A stretch of 64,000 bases of DNA from Arthrobacter globiformis NBRC 12137 (GTDB lineage Bacteria > Actinomycetota > Actinomycetes > Actinomycetales > Micrococcaceae): contig NZ_BAEG01000032.1 of the NCBI RefSeq assembly GCF_000238915.1, positions 1-64,000 of the forward strand, written 5' to 3'. A program made the translations under genes and the position numbers. Shown here in pieces: positions 1-8,585 of the stretch; within the stretch, counting starts at the first letter, position 1, and every line of letters begins with the position of its first letter. Under the pieces are notes generated by a model. That model was given only the letters and a program-made list of their open reading frames with translations. It was not told where the DNA came from and did not search any database.

Positions 1-831
1 ACCCAGCGCGCCAGCCACGCCGCATCGGAACGGACCGTGAGCCTCCGACCGGCCCCGGACTGCATGACCTATTTGACGGCGCTGCTGCCCGCCCATGAGG
101 GCGTCGCAGTCTACGCGGCCCTGACCCGGCACGCGGACACCCTCAAGTCCGCCGGCGACCCCCGCAGCCTGGGACAAATCAAGGCCGACACCCTCGTCGA
201 ACGCACCACCGGCACCCCCGGCGGCATCACCGGCATCGAAATCAACCTCGTCATGACCGACCGCACCCTCCTCCAAGCCGACACCGAACCCGCCCGCCTC
301 ACCGGCTACGGTGTTGTCCCCGCCGCCTGGGCACGGGACCTGATAACGCAGGAAAAGAGTGACGGACGTGAGGAGCTCAAAACCTGGCTCCGCCGGCTCT
401 ACACCGCCCCAAGGACAGGTGACCTCGTGGCCATGGACTCGAAACGGCGCCTGTTCCCGCCAAAGCTGCGCCGCTTCATCCAGGTCCGCGACGACACCTG
501 TCGCACCCCCTACTGCGACGCCCCGATCCGCCACCACGACCACATCATCCCCTGGCACAACGACGGTCCAACCAGCCTGGCCAACGGCGCCGGGCTCTGC
601 GAAGCCTGCAACCACACCAAGGAACTCTCCGGCTGGAAAGCCCAACCCAGACCCGGGCCGCGGCACACCATCGAACTCACCACACCCACTGGCCACACCT
701 ACCAGTCAACGGCACCACCGCTGCCGGGAACCGGGCCAGCAGGAATCGGCAGGAGCTCAATCAACCTGTCTGGAACCAGCCAGCCGGAACAGCGGGGCCG
801 GCCGCAACAGCCCGGCCAACCGCAACAGTAG
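1..831 (+). CDS. DUF222/HNH endonuclease domain protein, 5' end outside window
   Basis: The reading frame is open from base 1, so only the C-terminal part (about 276 residues) is present. The last third holds a classical HNH nuclease module: a Cys pair (CRTPYC), then HHDHIIPW, then LCEACNHTK, which matches the Zn-binding HNH arrangement. The preceding part resembles the DUF222 domain usually fused to it in actinobacteria, where these genes occur in many copies per genome. The tail is Pro/Gln-rich. Substrate and role are unknown for this family. It converges on the decayed sugar locus and is followed by a strong hairpin. Confidence 0.8.
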   Translation, partial: TQRASHAASERTVSLRPAPDCMTYLTALLPAHEGVAVYAALTRHADTLKSAGDPRSLGQIKADTLVERTTGTPGGITGIEINLVMTDRTLLQADTEPARLTGYGVVPAAWARDLITQEKSDGREELKTWLRRLYTAPRTGDLVAMDSKRRLFPPKLRRFIQVRDDTCRTPYCDAPIRHHDHIIPWHNDGPTSLANGAGLCEACNHTKELSGWKAQPRPGPRHTIELTTPTGHTYQSTAPPLPGTGPAGIGRSSINLSGTSQPEQRGRPQQPGQPQQ

Positions 832-847
832 AAGCGAACCCGATACG

Positions 848-884
848 GGTGAAGCGGCGGCGGAATTACCGCCGCCGCTTCACC
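848..884. terminator. Strong inverted repeat between convergent genes
   Basis: Arms of 16 bp (848-863 and 869-884, core GAAGCGGCGGCGG / CCGCCGCCGCTTC) are perfectly complementary around a 5-base AATTA loop. It lies just after the HNH stop codon and contains the stop codon of the opposing ThuA-Gfo fusion frame. There is no T-run on the plus side. A bidirectional terminator is the likeliest role. Confidence 0.6.
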
Positions 885-1659
885 GGACAAGGGAGGGATC
901 CGCTCCTACGAGCTGACCTCGGCGACTTGTTACGGCCAGCGCCGTCAGTTCCACCGGGTCCGCACGGGCCGCCGTGCTCTTGATCTGCACCGCGGAACCC
1001 GTCCGGGCCGAAGCCAGCATGGACTCCATCACGTCGAGGACGTGGTAGGCCAGCTGGCCGCCGGCGCGCGGCTCGGAGCCCTGTGGTGTTGCGGCGAGAT
1101 CGGCGATCCCGAAGCCGCGTCCGGAGTCGACGTAGCCCGCCGAGAGTGGCAGGGTCTGCCAATCGTCCGCGCCAAGCGGGAAGACCTGGACATCGCCGTC
1201 GAAATGGTTCGGGTCGGGCACCGCCAAGGAGCCGCGTTCACCGTGGATTTCGATGTTGGCCGACTTGGATTTCACGGCCTCGAAGCTCATGAGCAGCGTG
1301 GAAAGGGCGCCGGAAGCGGGCACCAGCACTCCCGTGACATGTGTTGGATGGTGGGCGGCGGCCGGGAGCATGTTCACCGTGTACGGCACGTAGTTGTCGG
1401 ACTGCTCCCCGATGCGCTCGTCCGGATGCTTGCCGGGGTGGCACGCGAACTGGCCGCCGATCGGGTGCAGGTAGTCGGAGCTGTTGCGGTAGGAATCCGC
1501 GATCCCGCCGTGCCAGCCGGCCAGGCCCGTGCCGTTCTCGACGGCGGCCCGCAGTCCCTCGAACTCGTCCCTTTCAATCGTGGTCATGGTCATGCACTGC
1601 ATGATCAGGTCCACTCCCGCCATGTAGGCGGCGTCGGCGTAGACCTTGGGCGATTCCTC
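880..1659 (-). pseudogene. ThuA fragment fused in frame to Gfo/Idh/MocA C-terminus
   Basis: The minus-strand frame is open from 1725 to 880, but its content is a chimera. From about 1659 to 1345 it encodes an internal ThuA (trehalose-utilisation) segment with GWHGGIADSYRNSSDYLH and the GGQFACHPGKHPDE motif, lacking roughly the first 35-40 residues and the last third. At about 1344 it switches in frame to the C-terminal half of a Gfo/Idh/MocA oxidoreductase (THVTGVL, then IEIHGERGSLAVPDPN), without the NAD-binding Rossmann domain. Neither half can be enzymatically complete. Residues before 1659 read antisense through the LacI remnant and are not native. Intact loci usually carry thuA followed by the oxidoreductase, so an internal deletion is inferred. 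Confidence 0.75.
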
Positions 1660-1660
1660 T

Positions 1661-1954
1661 GCCGAAGCGCGCCGGCAGGGGATCCGGGTGCCTGAGGACA
1701 TGAGCCTGGTCGGCTTCGACGGCACCTACCAGGCCGAGGAGTCAGTGCCGCCGCTGACGTCGGTTTCGCAGCCGCTGCAGGAGATGGGTGCCACTGCCCT
1801 GCGGTTCGTCCTGCGCCGGATGCGGGGCGAAGTGCTGGATTCGCGAGGGGTGGAACTCGCCATCCAGCTGGTGGTCAGGGAGTCCACGGCGCCGCCGCGG
1901 GAAGAGGGCGCGCGGAAAAACAGGCTTCGTAAAGATGGGATTATCTCGGGCTAG
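1661..1954 (+). pseudogene. LacI-family regulator, C-terminal remnant
   Basis: The frame reads GIRVPEDMSLVGFDGTYQAE then PPLTSVSQPLQEMGATALRFVLRRM, the end of the periplasmic-binding-protein-like sensor domain of LacI/GalR regulators. The helix-turn-helix and most of the sensor domain are missing. Upstream of about 1661 the sequence is the antisense of ThuA, so no proper start exists; the open TTG at 1646 lies in foreign sequence. It was probably transcribed divergently from thuA, and one deletion removed both N-termini with the shared promoter region. Confidence 0.75.
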
Positions 1955-2049
1955 CCTCGGCTCGGCCGCCTCCTGCCGGTTAGGCTGTGACCAGTGCCTT
2001 CAAGCAGCTGGAGGAACGTACTTCATTCTGCTCCGGGGGGAAGGGACTG

Positions 2050-3759
2050 ATGAGCCAGGTAAGTGAAACGCGTGCCCAGCCGGAACAACTGCCCGGTGGC
2101 GGCTCGCGCTCCGCCGTGGCGGATAAGGTGGACGCACTCTTTGGCGGCCTTGGCGATCGCGGCCGCGTCATGGTCCGGCAGTTGCCCCTCTCCGTCACGG
2201 TGCTCCTGGTGGTTGCCGCGGCCGCAGTTTTTCACCCGGAGACATTGGCCGACTCCCGCTTCCGGCTCGCGTTGCTGGCGCATACCGCGCTTTTTGTCCT
2301 GAGCGTGGCCGTTCCCTGGGGCAGACTTCCGGCCAGGACATGGGTGCTGATTCCGGCGCTGGACTGCCTGGCCATCGGTTTCACGCGGGAGGCCGGCGGT
2401 CCCAGCTTCAGCGTCTTGAGCCTCCTGCTGGTCTTTCCTGTGGTGTGGCTGTCGGTCGACCGCAACCGGGCCGGCGTTGTTCTCGCCGTGGCCGCAACCG
2501 TCCTCAGCACGGTACTGCCCGCGGCAGCCTTGGGTACACCGCCCACGCAGGGGTCGATGATCCGGACGATCTTCCTGCCGCTTGTCATGGCTGCAATTGC
2601 AGTGACGGCCCACGTGGTGGCGGGTACCCTCTACCGCCAGCGAGAGACACTGGTCAGGCAGGACGAGGCGCTCGCGGACACCACCGCCGAAAGTGTCCGT
2701 CGGCAGCAGCTCCTGGACGCGGTGCTTTCCACGGTCAATGTCGGCGTCTGGGTCGTGGACAGCCAAGGGCGGGACATCCTGACCAACCGTGCCCTGCAGA
2801 CGGACGCGGCGCTGTCCGGTCTGGCCCCGTCAGCCAGCCAGCCGCGGCTGTTCGAGGCTGACCGGACCACTCCGGTGCCACCGGCACGCTTTCCGACAGC
2901 GCGCGCCGCCGCAGGCGAGACGTTCACCGACGCGCTGTACTGGGCCAGTGAGGGCGATGCCGGTAAAAGCAAGGCCGGCGAGGGCGAGGACATGCGCGCC
3001 TATTCGGTCACGGCCCGCACCATGAGTTCCACCGATGGAAACCATGCAGGTGCGGTGATCACCTTCGCCGAGGTCACGGCGCTGATCCGTGCCCTGTCGG
3101 CCAAGGACAACTTCGTCGCCACCGTGTCCCACGAGCTCCGCACCCCGCTGACGTCCATCCTGGGCTACCTCGAACTGGTCCTGGACGAGCCCGGCCACGA
3201 AGACATCGAAGACGAGCTGAAGATCGTGCAGCGCAATGCCACTCACCTGCTCGGCCTCGTGAACGATCTGATCGCCGTTGCCTCCGAACGGGTCGAACTG
3301 AACCTGCAGGAGGCCGATGTGGCGGGTCTGCTGGCCAGTGTGGTTTCGTCCGCCCGTACCCACGCCAGCGGCAGTGGCGTGGAACTGGTCCTCGACGTCG
3401 AGGAGCCCCTGACCGCCCGCGTCGACCCGGGGCGGATCCGCCAGGTGTTCGGCAATTTGGTCTCCAACGCGATCAAGTTTTCGCCGGACGGCGGACGGGT
3501 TATTGCCAGGGCGCACCGGGTGAACAGCCACGTTGTCTGTTCCATCGCGGACAGCGGCATCGGCATGGACGGGCCGGAACAGGAGCAGGCGTTCACCAAG
3601 TTCTTCCGGTCCGCCCGCTCACGTGAGACTGCCATCCCGGGGGCCGGCCTGGGGCTGCCGATCAGCAAGACCATCGTCGAGGGCCACGGCGGTTCCATCA
3701 GCCTGCGGAGCGAGCCCGGCAAGGGAACCACCGTTACGGTGAACCTGCCCGTCTCCTGA
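2050..3759 (+). CDS. Membrane sensor histidine kinase (orphan)
   Basis: The product is 569 residues. The ATG at 2050 is chosen because a purine-rich GGGGGGAAGGG stretch precedes it, although the frame is open further upstream. About six hydrophobic segments lie between residues 35 and 195, followed by a PAS-like segment (VLSTVNVGVWVVDSQG), the HisKA phosphoacceptor box SHELRTP with His361, and a HATPase_c domain (N-box NLVSNAIKFSPDGG, DSGIGM, GAGLGLPISK). It should autophosphorylate on His361 and pass phosphate to a response regulator. None is encoded next to it, so the partner and signal are unknown. Confidence 0.85.
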   Translation: MSQVSETRAQPEQLPGGGSRSAVADKVDALFGGLGDRGRVMVRQLPLSVTVLLVVAAAAVFHPETLADSRFRLALLAHTALFVLSVAVPWGRLPARTWVLIPALDCLAIGFTREAGGPSFSVLSLLLVFPVVWLSVDRNRAGVVLAVAATVLSTVLPAAALGTPPTQGSMIRTIFLPLVMAAIAVTAHVVAGTLYRQRETLVRQDEALADTTAESVRRQQLLDAVLSTVNVGVWVVDSQGRDILTNRALQTDAALSGLAPSASQPRLFEADRTTPVPPARFPTARAAAGETFTDALYWASEGDAGKSKAGEGEDMRAYSVTARTMSSTDGNHAGAVITFAEVTALIRALSAKDNFVATVSHELRTPLTSILGYLELVLDEPGHEDIEDELKIVQRNATHLLGLVNDLIAVASERVELNLQEADVAGLLASVVSSARTHASGSGVELVLDVEEPLTARVDPGRIRQVFGNLVSNAIKFSPDGGRVIARAHRVNSHVVCSIADSGIGMDGPEQEQAFTKFFRSARSRETAIPGAGLGLPISKTIVEGHGGSISLRSEPGKGTTVTVNLPVS

Positions 3760-3800
3760 GCCGGCGCCGGCTGCTGCGGAGACCATGCAGTCCGCCCACG

Positions 3801-3806
3801 TAAACT
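3801..3806 (+). promoter_or_regulatory. -10 box of a leaderless promoter
   Basis: TAAACT lies exactly six bases before the ATG at 3813 and there is no Shine-Dalgarno sequence. This spacing places transcription start at or within a base of the A of ATG, as in actinobacterial leaderless mRNAs. Confidence 0.6.
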
Positions 3807-3812
3807 GGCAGC

Positions 3813-4631
3813 ATGCGGTTGGTAGCGAGTGACATAGACGGAACGATCCTTGGGCACGACGGAAAAATCAGTGACCGCACCGTCCGTGCCTTCCACGCCT
3901 GCCGGAGGGCCGGCGTCGAACTCGTCTTTGTCACCGGCCGCCCGCCGCGCTGGCTGCACCCGCTCGAAGAGCAGCTGGGCCACACCGGCACGGTGATCTG
4001 TTCGAACGGCGCCGTGGTCTGGGACCTCGAAGCGGACAAGGTTGTTTCGGCGCAGACCATGGCCATCGACGACATCTTCGAAATCCGGCGGATCATCAAA
4101 AAGGTGCGCCCCACGGCCCTCTTCGCCGCCGAAACCCTCACCGGCTTCCACCTCGAGCCAGGATTCATCGAAAACGGCTCAAGCGAACTGCTGTCCGAAT
4201 TCACCCCTGCCCCGCTGGCCTCGACGCTCACCGCGGAGGACGCCGTCGTCAAGTTCCTGGCCATCGTCCGCGAAGGCACGGCCGACGAGTTCCTCGCCGA
4301 GGTAAGTCCCGCCGTCGGGAGCCTCGCGTCGGTGACGCATTCGGCGCCCACCGTCGCCATGCTGGAGCTCGCCGTGCCCGGGATCAACAAGGCCGTTACG
4401 CTGGCCGAATACGCCGCCTCGCTGGGGGTAGATGCCGCGGATGTCGTGGCGTTCGGCGACATGCCCAACGACATTGAGATGCTCCGCTGGGCCGGCCACG
4501 GCTATGCCATGGCCAGCGGGCATCCGGAGGCGATCCGGGCGGCCGGCCAGCAGGCGCCGCATTTTGACGACGACGGCGTGGCCCAGATTCTCGAGGAAAA
4601 GCTCGCTGCGCTGGGGCTTCAGCTGCCGTAA
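3813..4631 (+). CDS. HAD-superfamily hydrolase, Cof/subclass IIB type
   Basis: The product is 272 residues. Motif I is DIDGTILG near the N-terminus (nucleophile and acid Asp), motif II is the VTGRPP region, and motif IV is GDMPNDIEML near residue 215. The large cap between motifs II and III is typical of subclass IIB (Cof-like) sugar- or flavin-phosphate phosphatases. The substrate cannot be told from sequence. A second, more distant paralogue lies at 22027. Translation is probably leaderless. Confidence 0.85.
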   Translation: MRLVASDIDGTILGHDGKISDRTVRAFHACRRAGVELVFVTGRPPRWLHPLEEQLGHTGTVICSNGAVVWDLEADKVVSAQTMAIDDIFEIRRIIKKVRPTALFAAETLTGFHLEPGFIENGSSELLSEFTPAPLASTLTAEDAVVKFLAIVREGTADEFLAEVSPAVGSLASVTHSAPTVAMLELAVPGINKAVTLAEYAASLGVDAADVVAFGDMPNDIEMLRWAGHGYAMASGHPEAIRAAGQQAPHFDDDGVAQILEEKLAALGLQLP

Positions 4632-4738
4632 GCCGGCTGTCGCCCGCCTGTCACCGAACTCCCGGCTGGCGGTCAACCTGCGTTCATGTGCGGACCGTAG
4701 GGTGTGGCCTGTTGGGTGAGTGACCGATAGGGGACATC

Positions 4739-4981
4739 GTGGCCAGGAAAAAGAGCAAGAATGCGGCTGAGGGCCCGCTGCGTCCCGTTGAGCCGGCCCC
4801 GCACTGGTCGGCCCTACGCGAGGGGGACCGGGTCAGTGTCCGGCTGGCGCCTGGCGTTGAAACCGGAGGCCTCATTTCGGCTGTCACTCCGGACCGCACC
4901 GTGGTGTGGGTGGATCTCGACGGCGGCCGCGGCCGAACGCTCCTGCACTGCAGCGACGGCGTGGAGATCCTGCCCGCCTGA
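4739..4981 (+). CDS. Small conserved hypothetical protein
   Basis: This 80-residue protein starts at GTG, with GGGGA a few bases upstream. The N-terminus is lysine-rich (ARKKSKNA). The rest looks like a small beta-barrel, with alternating hydrophobic strands RVSVRLAPG, GLISAVTP, TVVWVDLDGGRGRTLLH. No family was recognised. It sits alone between a HAD gene and a glycerophosphodiesterase gene, and high third-position GC supports it being coding. Confidence 0.6.
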   Translation: MARKKSKNAAEGPLRPVEPAPHWSALREGDRVSVRLAPGVETGGLISAVTPDRTVVWVDLDGGRGRTLLHCSDGVEILPA

Positions 4982-4992
4982 GGGTGCTCCGT

Positions 4993-4998
4993 TAAGCT
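4993..4998 (+). promoter_or_regulatory. -10 box of a leaderless promoter
   Basis: TAAGCT lies six bases before the ATG at 5005, the same geometry as at 3801. The intervening TCGGGG is too close to the start to act as a Shine-Dalgarno sequence. Confidence 0.6.
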
Positions 4999-5004
4999 TC
5001 GGGG

Positions 5005-5802
5005 ATGACGGGAACCCTGCCTTACTTCTCCGCTGCCGGGCCTGTGGCCTTAGCCCACCGCGGATTTTCGCGTACCGGCCTGGAAAACTCGCTGGCGGCG
5101 TTCCGCGCCGCCGTCGAGCTCGGCTATTCCCACCTCGAAACGGATCTACACACCACGTCCGACGGCGTGCTGCTCCTCTTCCACGATCTGACCCTGGACC
5201 GGGTCACGGACGGTCACGGCCGGATCCGTGACCTCACGGCAGACGAGGTGCGGCGCGTGCGGATCGGCGGGACGGAGCCTGTGCCCACGTTTGACGAACT
5301 TGTGGCGGCATTTCCAAATACGCGCATCAATCTCGAGGTCAAGGACTGGCACTCCGTCCCCAGCGTGGTGGCCGCGATAGAGCGCCACCAGGTCCATGAC
5401 CGGGTGCTGATCGCCAGTTTCTCCGACCGCCGGCGCCGCGCGGTCCTCAAGCAGCTCAGCCGCAGGACGGCTTCGTCGGCGGGCAGGCAGGCCAACGCCC
5501 TCTTCCTGGTGCTGGGGCCGCTGCTGTCCGTTCGCGCGTTCAGGTCACCGGTGCGCGCCGTGCTGCGCCGGGCGCTGCGCGACGTCGATGCCCTGCAGGT
5601 GCCGGTCCGCTACCGGGCCATCCCCGTCGTCACCCCGGGATTTGTTCGCCGGGCGCACGCGCTCGGGCTGTATGTGCACGTCTGGACCATCAACGACCCC
5701 GCCGAGATGCACCGGCTGCTCGACCTCGGCGTGGACGGGATCGTCTCCGACCGCGCCGACCTGCTGAAGGAAGTCCTGCAGTCACGCGGGCAGTGGGGCT
5801 AG
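5005..5802 (+). CDS. Glycerophosphodiester phosphodiesterase
   Basis: This 265-residue protein hydrolyses glycerophosphodiesters to glycerol-3-phosphate and an alcohol. Family landmarks are visible in order: HRG (residues 18-20), GLEN (residues 26-29), ETD (45-47), the FHD histidine at 60 and LEVKDW near 112, the catalytic His/Glu/Asp set of the TIM-barrel GDPD family. There is no signal peptide, so it is a cytoplasmic UgpQ-like form. About 25 residues in the middle (LFLVLGPLLSVRAF) are hydrophobic but probably form part of the barrel. Confidence 0.88.
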   Translation: MTGTLPYFSAAGPVALAHRGFSRTGLENSLAAFRAAVELGYSHLETDLHTTSDGVLLLFHDLTLDRVTDGHGRIRDLTADEVRRVRIGGTEPVPTFDELVAAFPNTRINLEVKDWHSVPSVVAAIERHQVHDRVLIASFSDRRRRAVLKQLSRRTASSAGRQANALFLVLGPLLSVRAFRSPVRAVLRRALRDVDALQVPVRYRAIPVVTPGFVRRAHALGLYVHVWTINDPAEMHRLLDLGVDGIVSDRADLLKEVLQSRGQWG

Positions 5803-5829
5803 GTGTACTCAGCCAGGCGCGCCCAGGAC

Positions 5830-6279
5830 CTAGCCGCGTCCCAGACCGGTGCCCGGGTCCTGGTCCCCTTCCGAAGGATCTGCCCCCATTTCCTCCGGAT
5901 CCGGATCGGGAAGACCTGCCGGGCCGGGTACGCCGCGCGCTGCTTCCGGGGCGTCCGTGGCGCCTGCCGCGCCGATGCCGCCGGACGCCGCCGCCCCGGT
6001 TGGCCGGCCGGATTCGTCGGCGGACGTGCCCGACCTGCCTTGACCTTCGCTCGCCTCGGTGCCCGGGCCCTGCGGCGTGTAGGTGGTGCGGCTGCCTTGC
6101 TGCGGACCGTCGTCGCCATCCCGGGCGTTGGAACCTTCGCTGATGGAGGAGTGGACCTGGATGTCCTCGTCGGATGCTCCGGGCTCAGGAACGTGGGCGT
6201 CATCCGTAGGATCGGACGTCTGCGCCAGGTCCTCCATCGCGTTTTCCGCTGCTTTGCCAATGCTGTCGCCGATTCCCAT
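5830..6279 (-). CDS. Acidic low-complexity hypothetical protein
   Basis: The product is 149 residues. The ATG at 6279 has a good AAGGAGC ribosome site six bases upstream. Only the first 20 residues (MGIGDSIGKAAENAMEDLAQ) look helical. The rest is Gly/Ala/Pro/Asp/Ser-rich and likely disordered. No family function is known to me. It is divergent from another small Pro/Gly-rich gene (6451), and the region resembles general-stress clusters of Arthrobacter, which is inference. Confidence 0.6.
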   Translation of the reverse strand: MGIGDSIGKAAENAMEDLAQTSDPTDDAHVPEPGASDEDIQVHSSISEGSNARDGDDGPQQGSRTTYTPQGPGTEASEGQGRSGTSADESGRPTGAAASGGIGAAGATDAPEAARGVPGPAGLPDPDPEEMGADPSEGDQDPGTGLGRG

Positions 6280-6340
6280 CAGCTTGCTCCTTCGATACGT
6301 TCCGGCGGGGCCGGACTGCGTGGCATCTGACTGTTCCAGA

Positions 6341-6360
6341 ATTATCAGCATGCTTACAAT
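6341..6360. promoter_or_regulatory. Divergent promoter candidates for the two small genes
   Basis: In an AT-rich patch, TACAAT (6355-6360) is a plus-strand -10 candidate for the gene at 6451. The reverse complement of 6341-6347 reads TGATAAT, an extended -10 for the minus-strand gene starting at 6279. No convincing -35 boxes are seen. Confidence 0.4.
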
Positions 6361-6368
6361 TAGTCCAG

Positions 6369-6388
6369 TGCTGCCGGACCCGGCAGCA
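6369..6388. repeat. Short perfect palindrome in divergent intergenic region
   Basis: TGCTGCCG (6369-6376) and CGGCAGCA (6381-6388) flank a 4-base GACC loop, just downstream of the TACAAT box. It could be an operator or a 5'-leader hairpin. Confidence 0.35.
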
Positions 6389-6450
6389 TGAGTCCGTCAC
6401 CGAAGTCCGTCGCCACGCCGGCGGCCTGTTCCAAGGAGGACCGCAGGACC

Positions 6451-6678
6451 ATGAGCACCTACCATCCCGAAAACGACCCGGCCAACCCGGACCGGGACGC
6501 CGCCAGGACAGACGAAGCCAAGGCAGAGGGCCCTGCAGGCGGGGACCCGGCCGCCACGCCCAACCCCGACCCCCTGGACGGCAACATCACCGGACTTGAG
6601 CCCGGCGGGGGAGTGCCGCCCGGCGAGACGCCGCCCGCCGAAGACCAGATGAGCGGCGACCAGGGGCACGACGAATAG
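6451..6678 (+). CDS. DUF6480-like small protein
   Basis: The product is 75 residues. The start at 6451 is supported by AAGGAGGA ten bases upstream; the in-frame start further upstream lacks a ribosome site. The C-terminal half, NITGLEPGGGVPPGETPPAE, matches the signature I associate with actinobacterial DUF6480, a family of unknown function. The protein is acidic, Pro/Gly-rich and probably unstructured. The family assignment is from memory of the motif. Confidence 0.6.
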   Translation: MSTYHPENDPANPDRDAARTDEAKAEGPAGGDPAATPNPDPLDGNITGLEPGGGVPPGETPPAEDQMSGDQGHDE

Positions 6679-6782
6679 GCAGCAGCTGGACGCCGGCATT
6701 ACCACCAGCCTCAGGAGCCTAAAGCTGACCGCATGACGGACCGGGCAAGCCCATTCCCCGGCGCTGATGGCAGGATAGGGGC

Positions 6783-7907
6783 ATGCGTATCCTCATCGCC
6801 CCTGACAAATTCAAGGGATCACTCACCGCCGTCGAAGCCGCCGCCGCCATCGCCGAGGGTGCACTCCGTGTCTACCCGGACGCCGTGACCACCCAGTTTC
6901 CGATTGCCGACGGCGGCGAGGGAACCCTGGAATCCGCCGTCGCCGCCGGTTACGAGGAGCGGATCAACGCCGTTGTTGGTCCCATCCTGGCCCCCATTGG
7001 CGCCGCCTGGGCCCTCCGGAAGGACAAGTCCGGCGCCACCACTGCAGTCATCGAGACCGCGCAGGCTTCCGGCCTGGCCCACATGGAGCCCACACCGGAG
7101 AACTCCCTGCGGGCGCACAGTTACGGCTGCGGCCAGCTCATTGCCGCTGCCCTCGACGCCGGGGCCACGGAAATCGTGCTGGGCGTCGGCGGCTCGGCCA
7201 TGACCGACGCCGGCAGCGGTGCCCTCCGCGCGCTGGGCCTTAAACCGCTCGACGCCGCGGGGAACGTGGTGCCGCTGGGCGGCGGCTCGCTGGCCGACGT
7301 CGTTTCCCTCGATGTCTCCGGCCTGGACCCGCGGCTGTCCGCGGTCCAGTTCCGGATTGCCTGCGACGTCCAGAGCCCGCTCTACGGCACCACCGGCGCC
7401 GCGCATGTCTTCGGCCGCCAGAAGGGCGCCGACGACGACGCCATTGAGAAGCTCGACGCCGGCCTGCGCAACTGGGCATCCCTCCTCCGGGAGGCGACGG
7501 GGCGGGACGTCAACGTCCCCGGCGCCGGCGCCGCCGGCGGCTTCCCGGCGTCGTTCCTGGCCTTCGCCCAGGCCACCTTGGAAGGCGGATTCGCGCTGGT
7601 TGCCGCGCTGACCGGGCTGGCCGGGAAGCTTGCCGACGCCGACCTCGTGATCACCGGCGAGGGCTCCATGGACTCGCAGTCGCTCACCGGCAAGGCCCCC
7701 ATCGCGCTTGCGGAGGCCGCCCGGGAGCGGGGCATCCCCGTGGTCGCGGTGGCGGGACGCATCCTGGTCACGCCGGAGGAACTGGCCGAACACGGCGTGG
7801 TGGCTGCGGCGCAGCTGCTGGATGTTGCACCCAGTCCGCAGGACGCCATCTCCGACGCCGGCAAATACCTCGCCTGGGCCACGCGCCAGGTGCTGGAAGG
7901 GGCCTGA
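6783..7907 (+). CDS. glxK: Glycerate kinase (GlxK/GarK family)
   Basis: This 374-residue enzyme phosphorylates D-glycerate with ATP, giving 2- or 3-phosphoglycerate. The N-terminal IAPDKFKGSLTAVEAA block, the ADGGEGTLE motif near residue 45, the GVGGSAMTDAG segment and the ITGEGSMDSQSLTGKAP block are diagnostic of the family, and the length is standard. A CAGGAT box six bases before the ATG may be a weak leaderless -10. The gene ends 3 bp before an opposing membrane-protein gene. No glyoxylate or glycolate genes are adjacent. Confidence 0.92.
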   Translation: MRILIAPDKFKGSLTAVEAAAAIAEGALRVYPDAVTTQFPIADGGEGTLESAVAAGYEERINAVVGPILAPIGAAWALRKDKSGATTAVIETAQASGLAHMEPTPENSLRAHSYGCGQLIAAALDAGATEIVLGVGGSAMTDAGSGALRALGLKPLDAAGNVVPLGGGSLADVVSLDVSGLDPRLSAVQFRIACDVQSPLYGTTGAAHVFGRQKGADDDAIEKLDAGLRNWASLLREATGRDVNVPGAGAAGGFPASFLAFAQATLEGGFALVAALTGLAGKLADADLVITGEGSMDSQSLTGKAPIALAEAARERGIPVVAVAGRILVTPEELAEHGVVAAAQLLDVAPSPQDAISDAGKYLAWATRQVLEGA

Positions 7908-7909
7908 CG

Positions 7910-8407
7910 CTACTGCTCTTCCTTCCTGGCCTTCCTGTGCAGGTGCACGGGGACATAGGCCAGGAGGATGGCCAGCACGGCCAGCAGCACGCCGCCGGCG
8001 ATGAGGCCCACCCTGCGGCCGGCCGTAACGTCGAACACCAGCGCGGCGGTTCCCACACTCAGGGCCGCCACGCCGCCGAGGGCGATTTTGGTGATGTTGT
8101 CCGCGCTGGCTACGAGGGTAGCCTTGAGCCGCTTCCGGAACAGCCGGCGGTGGACGCTGACCGGCAGGAGGATGAACGCCGTGGTCAGCGCGGCAAGGGC
8201 CACGTTCACGAGGTAGAGAGTGACCTGGTAGTCATCGAGGGTTTCAAAGCGCTGCTGGAACGGCAACGTCAGCAGGAAACCGGCAAGGATCTGGACGCCG
8301 GTCTGCAGGACCCGCAGCTCTTGGATCAGTTCCATCCAGTTCCGGTCCAGCTGCTCCTCGCGGGTCTCGTTCCGGCCGCTGCCGGCCGGGGCATCCGGAT
8401 CGGTCAT
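7910..8407 (-). CDS. DUF6328-family four-helix membrane protein
   Basis: The product is 165 residues. An N-terminal soluble stretch leads to the family-like motif ELRVLQTGVQILAGFLLTLPF, then three more hydrophobic segments (about residues 65-85, 108-127 and 135-153) and a basic tail HRKARKEEQ. This fits DUF6328, a membrane family of unknown function often found near stress genes in actinobacteria. The stop codon is 3 bp from that of the convergent glycerate kinase gene. Confidence 0.75.
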   Translation of the reverse strand: MTDPDAPAGSGRNETREEQLDRNWMELIQELRVLQTGVQILAGFLLTLPFQQRFETLDDYQVTLYLVNVALAALTTAFILLPVSVHRRLFRKRLKATLVASADNITKIALGGVAALSVGTAALVFDVTAGRRVGLIAGGVLLAVLAILLAYVPVHLHRKARKEEQ

Positions 8408-8585
8408 TAGCCCTCCTCTGTCGTGCCCGTGGCGTGCGAGTTTGCCTCAAACCTAGGCTCAAGTCTGCCCTAATTCAACAAATGCTAAGTTTACTGACTA
8501 GCTTTGCGCCAGGTGGTGGACTTGCTCCGCAAACCTGCGTTAGGTTCGAACAACCGGCAGCCCGACAATGTGAGCAGGTGGACAA

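Noticed and set aside
8541..8560. GGTTCGAACAACC as a tRNA T-arm
   Set aside because: No acceptor stem, D-arm or anticodon arm can be built around it.
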